Origin: Dysgonamonadaceae bacterium
GTDB taxonomy: Bacteria; Bacteroidota; Bacteroidia; Bacteroidales; Azobacteroidaceae
DNA length: 5,322 nucleotides
Reading direction: 5' to 3'
NCBI GenBank assembly: GCA_031276105.1
Contig: JAISNS010000362.1
Span: 1 to 5,322 of the forward strand
Below the pieces are notes generated by a model. The model saw nothing but the letters and a program-made list of their open reading frames with translations. It did no database searches and was not told the DNA's origin. Positions 1 through 5,322 of the stretch are shown piece after piece. Position 1 is the first letter of the stretch; the number at the start of each line of letters is the position of its first letter. The translations under genes were made by a program, and so were the position numbers.

Positions 1-2
1 TC

Positions 3-431
3 GTAACGATTGGCGGCGTGCCTTGCACGGATGTGGTGGTTCTGTCTCCCAATTTCCTTATGTGTAAAGTTCCGCCTTCGGCGGGCGACGCTACGGGAGC
101 CAAAGACCTTTTAGTAAAAAGTTCGGACGGCACAAAAACCTATACCGATGTACCTCAAGGATATACTTACGTAGACAACAGCAGTTTTTACATTAGCAGT
201 ATCGATCCGATTATCGGCGTTGGCGGAGACGAATTAACGCTTACCGGCAACAAAATGGACGAGATAAGCGAAATCAAAGTAGGCGACGGCGTTTGCGCGA
301 TTACCTCTCAACCCCCCGGAATGTGCAAATGTACCATTCCGACCAATCCGAAGAAAGGCGATGTGGATATAACGATAACCATAAACAATACGGATACTTA
401 CCGTTTCGCCCGGATGTTTGAGTACCAGTAA
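3..431 (+). CDS. IPT/TIG-domain protein, C-terminal part (5' end outside window)
   Basis: The reading frame is open from the left edge to the TAA at 429-431, giving 142 residues, so this is the end of a longer protein. An in-frame GTG at 18 lies inside a domain and should not be taken as the start. Two beta-rich repeats are visible. The first (residues about 1-57) runs from an 'IGG..C' motif through 'MCKVPP' to 'YTYVD'. The second (about 63-142) begins 'DPIIGVGGDELTLTGNKM' and contains 'IKVGDGVC' and 'CKCTIP'. The pattern of an opening 'I.G.GGD.LT..G', then a 'V.....C' strand, then 'C.vP' is typical of IPT/TIG immunoglobulin-like folds, which Bacteroidetes often use in exported or surface glycan-binding proteins. 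Five cysteines (two in the first repeat, three in the second) could form disulfides, which fits an extracytoplasmic location. The protein ends with the repeat and shows no C-terminal sorting domain. The N-terminal part, which would tell the function, is missing. A role in the ATP synthase is not suggested. Confidence 0.75.
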   Translation, partial: VTIGGVPCTDVVVLSPNFLMCKVPPSAGDATGAKDLLVKSSDGTKTYTDVPQGYTYVDNSSFYISSIDPIIGVGGDELTLTGNKMDEISEIKVGDGVCAITSQPPGMCKCTIPTNPKKGDVDITITINNTDTYRFARMFEYQ

Positions 432-459
432 AGAACGCTTTGCAGTTCAGGATCGACGC

Positions 460-525
460 CCTTACACGGGTATGTAACGCTGCCTTACACGAGCGTGTAA
501 GGCAGCGTTACATATCCGTGTAAGG
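460..525. repeat. 66-bp compound palindrome made of three TTACA-N6-TGTAA units
   Basis: Positions 460-491 and 494-525 are inverted copies of each other over 32 bases. The single mismatch is G470 opposite T515, which would be a G-U pair in RNA. As RNA this would fold into a stem of about 31 bp with a 4-base loop (491-494). Within it, the unit TTACA-N6-TGTAA occurs at 462-477, 485-500 and 508-523, exactly 23 bases apart, separated by the complementary spacers CGCTGCC (478-484) and GGCAGCG (501-507). No T-run follows on either strand, so a classical intrinsic terminator is not supported. It could be a REP-like or miniature mobile palindromic repeat, a protein-binding array, or a hairpin that ends or stabilises the upstream mRNA. 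The structure is seen directly; the function is unknown. Confidence 0.85.
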
Positions 526-528
526 TAA

Positions 529-2151
<1,623 letters not shown>

Positions 2152-2217
2152 GAATCAGAAAAAAAATAAGGCAAGACTTATAAAGCCGTAAGAGTAAGAA
2201 AAAATAAAACAATAAAA

Positions 2218-2862
2218 ATGAAACACAAAAAAAGTATGATGAAAAAAATCTTCTTCTCACTTCTTCTAACAGGTTCGATCGTGATGATGTCCGCTTGCTT
2301 CGGCGGTGCGGGAGTTAAGGGAAAAGTTGACCCCAAAGTCCTTGAAAACAAAGAAGAAGTGCAAAAAATCTATGATGCCGTTCTGAAAAGTATGGGCGAG
2401 CAGGCAACAAAGGCTAATGAAATAACCATCGACATTAGCAACCCTGCCGACAAGGGCAAAACCGGCGACACCTACCTCTATCTTACAATTGATGTGCAAG
2501 ATTCCAAAAAACCCAAACAACTTATACGCCAAATGTTTCATGGCGAATTAGGCGCTTGGCAATCCCAGGAAGTGACCGTTGATGTGCGTGGCTCGGACGA
2601 AGAAAAGGCCAATTACAGTCTTGAAAGTGAACTTTTCGACTTTAAAGCCAAAGTAAGCGGCGAGAAATTGCACAAGATTATTCTCGATGCTTACGAGAAA
2701 GAAAACAAAGAGCCGGAAAAATACATTTACAGATATGTAAATAATGTAAGAATCACGGTTGCAGGTTACAGCATTTCTGTAGAAGGTAAACTTGCATCGA
2801 ATGATCAAATGCTCAACGCCGTTTACTATTACGATTTAGAGGGCAATTTTATTGGGGATTAA
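2218..2862 (+). CDS. Predicted lipoprotein of unknown function, inserted between atpD and atpC
   Basis: A protein of 214 residues that I do not recognise. The N-terminus is basic (KHKK, KK), followed by a hydrophobic stretch (11-24) and the lipobox M-S-A-C with the lipidated cysteine at C27, so export and type II signal peptidase processing are expected. The start at 2218 follows an A-rich leader; M7 or M8 could also serve and would leave a tidier signal peptide. After the cysteine comes FGGAGVKGK without the acidic cluster of Bacteroidetes surface-export signals, so a periplasm-facing anchor is more likely. The mature part is charged and mixed: a helical stretch (about 38-65) and then beta-rich segments ending in 'NAVYYYDLEGNFIGD'. 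No catalytic motif is evident. It lies 66 bases after atpD and only 8 bases before atpC, with no terminator or promoter seen, so cotranscription with the atp genes is likely. A function in ATP synthase assembly is possible but has no sequence support. Confidence 0.8.
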   Translation: MKHKKSMMKKIFFSLLLTGSIVMMSACFGGAGVKGKVDPKVLENKEEVQKIYDAVLKSMGEQATKANEITIDISNPADKGKTGDTYLYLTIDVQDSKKPKQLIRQMFHGELGAWQSQEVTVDVRGSDEEKANYSLESELFDFKAKVSGEKLHKIILDAYEKENKEPEKYIYRYVNNVRITVAGYSISVEGKLASNDQMLNAVYYYDLEGNFIGD

Positions 2863-2870
2863 TATAAACG

Positions 2871-3104
2871 ATGAAACTGGAAATTGTTTCCCCCGAAAAA
2901 ATCGTTTATAACGGCCAAGCCGAAGCGATAACCCTGCCCGGAATGGGCGGCCTGTTCACCATTTTGGATCGTCATGCGCCGATCATCGCCGCATTGGGCA
3001 AAGGCAAACTGACTTACAGCGTGGACGGAGCCGAAACGGAACTCGCGGTTGATGGCGGTTTCGTAGAAGTCAAAAAAAATATCGTTTCGGTATGTGTGGA
3101 ATAA
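2871..3104 (+). CDS. atpC: ATP synthase F1 subunit epsilon, short form
   Basis: Central-stalk subunit that joins gamma to the c-ring. The 77 residues cover only the N-terminal beta-sandwich: 'MKLEIVSPEKIVYNGQAEAITLPGMGGLFTIL' with the family hallmark 'G.FTIL..HAPI' (residues about 27-39), then 'GGFVEVKKNIVSVCVE'. The usual protein in E. coli is about 140 residues and has a C-terminal two-helix domain that can inhibit ATP hydrolysis; that domain is absent here. Bacteroides homologues are, as I recall, of similar short length, so this is probably the native form and not a recent truncation. The C-terminus ends cleanly and the following bases do not continue the domain. The ATG follows the upstream lipoprotein stop by 8 bases, and the gap to the next gene is 24 bases. 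Confidence 0.95.
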   Translation: MKLEIVSPEKIVYNGQAEAITLPGMGGLFTILDRHAPIIAALGKGKLTYSVDGAETELAVDGGFVEVKKNIVSVCVE

Positions 3105-3128
3105 GCGAATAAATTAAGGTAACGAGTT

Positions 3129-3722
3129 ATGAATGAAGCGACGTTAATAATAAATTCCACATCAAGGTTTGAATCTGAAGAATTGACTGATAAAGGAAAT
3201 TCTGTCGGATATAATATCATTGATTTTTGGAGATGGGGAATGTCTAATCTGTTAAATAATACAGACAGGGGGGCGCTCGCAGAATTTATCGTAGCCACAG
3301 CAATTGGTTTAGGAAATCGCCCCATAGATGGCTGGCAAGAATTTGACTTGACCGCAGATGGTGGAAGAATTAAAATAGAAGTAAAATCGGCGTCGTATAT
3401 TCAAGCGTGGAAACAATCAAGTTTTTCAACTATTCGTTTTTCAATAAAAAAAACACGCCGATTGTGTCCCGATACAAATACATATTCAGGAGAACCCCAA
3501 AGACATTCGGACTTATATGTTTTTTGTTTATTGAAACACAAAGACAAAGAAACAATAAACCCCTTGGAATTAGATCAATGGGAATTTTACGTAGTAAAAA
3601 CGATTGTTTTAGATGAAAATTATAAAGGTCAAGCTTCTATTTCGTTACGTGGTTTGCAAAAACTAACAGAAGCTATTCCGTATAATAAGTTGAAAAGCGA
3701 AATATTGAAATTCAATAATTAA
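3129..3722 (+). CDS. Probable PD-(D/E)XK-superfamily nuclease-like protein
   Basis: A 197-residue soluble protein with no signal peptide or membrane segment. An N-terminal helix 'RGALAEFIVATAIG' (47-60) carries E52. It is followed by 'WQEFDLTADGGRIKIEVKSASYIQAW' in which D73 and E84-V-K86 sit as D-X10-E-X-K across a beta hairpin, the arrangement of the PD-(D/E)XK nuclease active site. Further on are 'HSDLYVFCLL' (about 127-136) and 'LDQWEFYVV', core strands as seen in such folds. I recall similar proteins, with the same FWRW, RGALAEF, EVKSA.Y.Q.W and QWEFYV blocks, in unrelated bacteria, usually called hypothetical. No partner methyltransferase is visible, so restriction activity is not shown; defence or DNA repair are both possible. 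An AAGG at 3116-3119, about 9 bases before the ATG, may act as ribosome binding site. The gene is AT-rich compared with atpD and probably horizontally acquired. It sits 24 bases after atpC and 37 before the next gene. Confidence 0.75.
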   Translation: MNEATLIINSTSRFESEELTDKGNSVGYNIIDFWRWGMSNLLNNTDRGALAEFIVATAIGLGNRPIDGWQEFDLTADGGRIKIEVKSASYIQAWKQSSFSTIRFSIKKTRRLCPDTNTYSGEPQRHSDLYVFCLLKHKDKETINPLELDQWEFYVVKTIVLDENYKGQASISLRGLQKLTEAIPYNKLKSEILKFNN

Positions 3723-3759
3723 TAACAAAAGAAAATCGTACAAAGTTATCTGAAATAGA

Positions 3760-4143
3760 ATGTCTGCAAATAATAAATACCTGTCTTACTTAATACTCCT
3801 GAACACCGTATTATTCATGAGTTTAATACTGTTTGGGAAATGGGTTTTCACAAACTCGCGCCCCCTTGTAGGGATAAGTACAGCGTTGGTTTTCTTCTTT
3901 CTTTATGAAATTGCAGTTATTCTGATTACAAAAAAGAAAAGCCGGACGATAACGCCACGCCAATCCGTCAACCTCTTTTTGGGACTGAAAGCAGGAAAAA
4001 TGCTCCTGTCCCTTATCTTTGTAACGGTTTATGCGCTGGCCGTTAAAATAGAAGTGAAACGCTTTGTCTTGGTTTTTATAGCCGTTTATTTTATTTATTT
4101 ATTGTTTGATACATTTTATCTGGCGAGAAATGAAAAAAAATAA
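3760..4143 (+). CDS. AtpI-like four-helix membrane protein of the atp operon
   Basis: A 127-residue integral membrane protein with four predicted transmembrane segments at about 8-26, 36-57, 74-95 and 100-121, and a basic loop (K58-R67) between helices two and three that should face the cytoplasm. In Bacteroides and relatives I recall a small hypothetical membrane protein in this place, between atpC and atpB. Position and topology match AtpI/UncI, which helps assemble the c-ring or supply ions in other bacteria, but direct sequence similarity to E. coli AtpI is not obvious, so the symbol is left empty. The stretch 'LKAGKMLLSLIFV' at the start of helix three looks like the most conserved part. 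The start ATG follows the nuclease-like gene by 37 bases without a clear Shine-Dalgarno. The third and fourth helices carry few charges, so a channel role of its own is not suggested. Confidence 0.8.
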   Translation: MSANNKYLSYLILLNTVLFMSLILFGKWVFTNSRPLVGISTALVFFFLYEIAVILITKKKSRTITPRQSVNLFLGLKAGKMLLSLIFVTVYALAVKIEVKRFVLVFIAVYFIYLLFDTFYLARNEKK

Positions 4144-4163
4144 TCTATTTAAATTATAATACT

Positions 4164-4724
4164 ATGAATAAGAATATTATTATTTTACAAAGTAGAAAAA
4201 TAGTTGCCTTAGGATTATTGGCGCTAAGTATTATTGCAAGTTCGTGCGATAAAGATTCGGAACCGGAAGAAGTGTTTCGGGTAGAAGGGAAGTGGGTATT
4301 GAAAAATGATTCGACTACGATCAATTTCAATCCGGATAGTACGTATCAATGTGAAACATTTGTTCAAATACTACAACCTGTTCCTGTATATATAGGTATT
4401 CTCCCTACATTTAAAACTGTACCTGTTACCTTGTCCGGTAAATGGGAACGCATGGAAGACAAAATCATCTTTCTTTCCGAAGCGATTCATTTTCCGGAAG
4501 ATAGCGGTATTGGAACCGGCGTACCGAATGGTTCTCTTTTCGGATATACGGGGGAAACGGTTATCGGCGATATCACATTTGAAAACTTGGGAAGCGATAG
4601 TGAACCGCTCTTCGGTGAAATTTCCTATAAGCCGAGACTTTGGCATATTATTAAGTTGACAAAAAACGAATTGGTTGTAAGTCACAAAGATATAGTCATG
4701 TATTATTATAGAAATGAAAAATAA
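4164..4724 (+). CDS. Predicted lipoprotein with lipocalin-like features, overlapping atpB
   Basis: A 186-residue protein with a long N-region, a hydrophobic segment (13-25) and the lipobox A-S-S-C with the lipidated cysteine at C28. The mature N-terminus DKDSEPEE is strongly acidic right after the cysteine, resembling the lipoprotein export signals that send Bacteroidetes lipoproteins to the cell surface. The mature domain is beta-rich: 'VEGKWVLKNDSTTINFNPDSTYQ' and later 'LSGKWERMEDKIIFLSE' repeat the 'G.W.......I.F..D..Y' pattern common in lipocalin-like proteins of this phylum; this family call is tentative. No enzymatic residues are evident. The gene begins 20 bases after the AtpI-like gene, and its last 11 bases overlap the start of atpB, so translation of the two may be coupled. 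Its presence inside the atp operon is unusual and no role with ATP synthase can be read from the sequence. Confidence 0.78.
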   Translation: MNKNIIILQSRKIVALGLLALSIIASSCDKDSEPEEVFRVEGKWVLKNDSTTINFNPDSTYQCETFVQILQPVPVYIGILPTFKTVPVTLSGKWERMEDKIIFLSEAIHFPEDSGIGTGVPNGSLFGYTGETVIGDITFENLGSDSEPLFGEISYKPRLWHIIKLTKNELVVSHKDIVMYYYRNEK

Positions 4725-5322
4725 TCATCCGTTATATAAAACGATTCTCTTTCTTTTCTTCCTTTTGCTTGGAACGCACGCTTACGCAGAAGAAATTCAT
4801 TCCGAAGGCGAAAAGCCGGAATTAAATGTCCGCGAACTGATTCTTGACCATGTAAGCGACGGATACGATTGGCACATCACGTCTTTCGGACAGAAAGCGG
4901 TTTCCATTCCCTTGCCGGTCATTGTGAAAGGACGGGAAAGCGGCTGGCATCTGTTTTGGTCGTCGAAATTCCACCACGGACACGAAGCCTATCGCAGCTT
5001 TTCGATTGCCAAAGAAGGCGCTTACAAAGGGAAAATCGTTGAAACACTTGCCTCCGGCGAAGAAGTCCGTCCCTGGGATTTTTCCCTGACGAAAAATGCA
5101 GCATCCCTCTTGATGAGCAGTATCGTCCTGATTATCCTGATACTTCTTTGCGCCGGTTGGTACAAAAAGCGAGCCGGGAAACCGGAGAACGCTTCCCCCA
5201 AAGGATTTGTCGCCTTCGTGGAATTAGTCATCATGAGCATCGTGGACGACGTGATCAAACCTTGCATCGGGAAGAACTACCGGCGCTATACGCCTTATTT
5301 GCTGACGGTATTCTTTTTCATC
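4714..5322 (+). CDS. atpB: ATP synthase F0 subunit a, N-terminal part (3' end outside window)
   Basis: Stator subunit forming the ion half-channels next to the c-ring. The 203 codons to the window edge begin with a signal peptide (hydrophobic core 11-20, likely cleavage after the AYA at 23-25). An extracytoplasmic extension of about 100 residues follows, with the sequence 'DWHITSFGQKAVSIPLPVIV' and a histidine cluster HHGH at 87-90. The first core transmembrane segment is at about 130-148, then comes the cytoplasmic stretch 'KGFVAFVELVIMSIVDDVIKP' and the beginning of the next helix ('YLLTVFFFI'). This matches the long Bacteroidetes form of subunit a as I recall it; E. coli lacks the signal peptide and the extension. 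The essential helix-4 arginine lies beyond the edge, so integrity cannot be judged. The ATG at 4714 overlaps the upstream lipoprotein gene by 11 bases and has no Shine-Dalgarno. It is chosen because it gives a proper signal peptide; no earlier good start is needed. Confidence 0.93.
   Translation, partial: MKNNHPLYKTILFLFFLLLGTHAYAEEIHSEGEKPELNVRELILDHVSDGYDWHITSFGQKAVSIPLPVIVKGRESGWHLFWSSKFHHGHEAYRSFSIAKEGAYKGKIVETLASGEEVRPWDFSLTKNAASLLMSSIVLIILILLCAGWYKKRAGKPENASPKGFVAFVELVIMSIVDDVIKPCIGKNYRRYTPYLLTVFFFI

Noticed and set aside
3446..3453. Runs of eight A residues (also 545-552, 3072-3079 and 4133-4140) as phase-variation tracts
   Set aside because: Runs of this length are expected in AT-rich sequence, and every reading frame is intact across them.
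3407..3616. Second open frame inside the nuclease-like gene
   Set aside because: A short shadow frame with no family resemblance, covered entirely by the conserved product.
4014..4021. TATCTTTG, a match to the -7 promoter consensus, inside the AtpI-like gene
   Set aside because: There is no TTTG at the right distance upstream, and it lies in coding sequence. TACCTTTG at 1695-1702 in atpD was dropped for similar reasons (only CTTG upstream).

Overview
The window comes from a Bacteroidetes genome, most likely order Bacteroidales. It carries the 5' half of the F-type ATP synthase operon in the order I recall for Bacteroides and relatives: atpD, atpC, a small four-helix membrane protein, then atpB. 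Other marks of this group are an epsilon subunit of only 77 residues, a subunit a with a signal peptide and a long histidine-containing N-terminal extension, an insert of about 25 residues in the beta subunit, starts without a strong Shine-Dalgarno, and a promoter of the TTTG / TAnnTTTG type. Species and genus cannot be told from the sequence.

Layout, all genes on the + strand. Positions 3-431 are the C-terminal end of a protein made of IPT/TIG-like beta-sandwich repeats; its start lies outside the window. Positions 432-654 are intergenic and hold a very regular 66-bp palindromic element (460-525) and a Bacteroidetes-type promoter (564-595). atpD (655-2151) follows, then a lipoprotein gene of unknown function (2218-2862), atpC (2871-3104), a gene for a probable PD-(D/E)XK-fold nuclease (3129-3722), an AtpI-like membrane protein (3760-4143), a second lipoprotein with a lipocalin-like look (4164-4724), and atpB (4714-5322), which runs off the right edge after 203 codons.

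The ATP synthase genes supply the catalytic beta subunit, the central-stalk epsilon subunit, a probable assembly factor and the proton- or sodium-channel subunit a. What stands out is that three genes with no known link to ATP synthase sit between them. All three are co-directional and have short gaps, and the last overlaps atpB by 11 bases, so they probably share the atp transcript. The nuclease-like gene is clearly more AT-rich than atpD (one 60-base line counted 32% GC, against 65% in an atpD line), which suggests it arrived by horizontal transfer. Whether this expanded operon is a lineage-specific accident or a conserved arrangement is the main open question.
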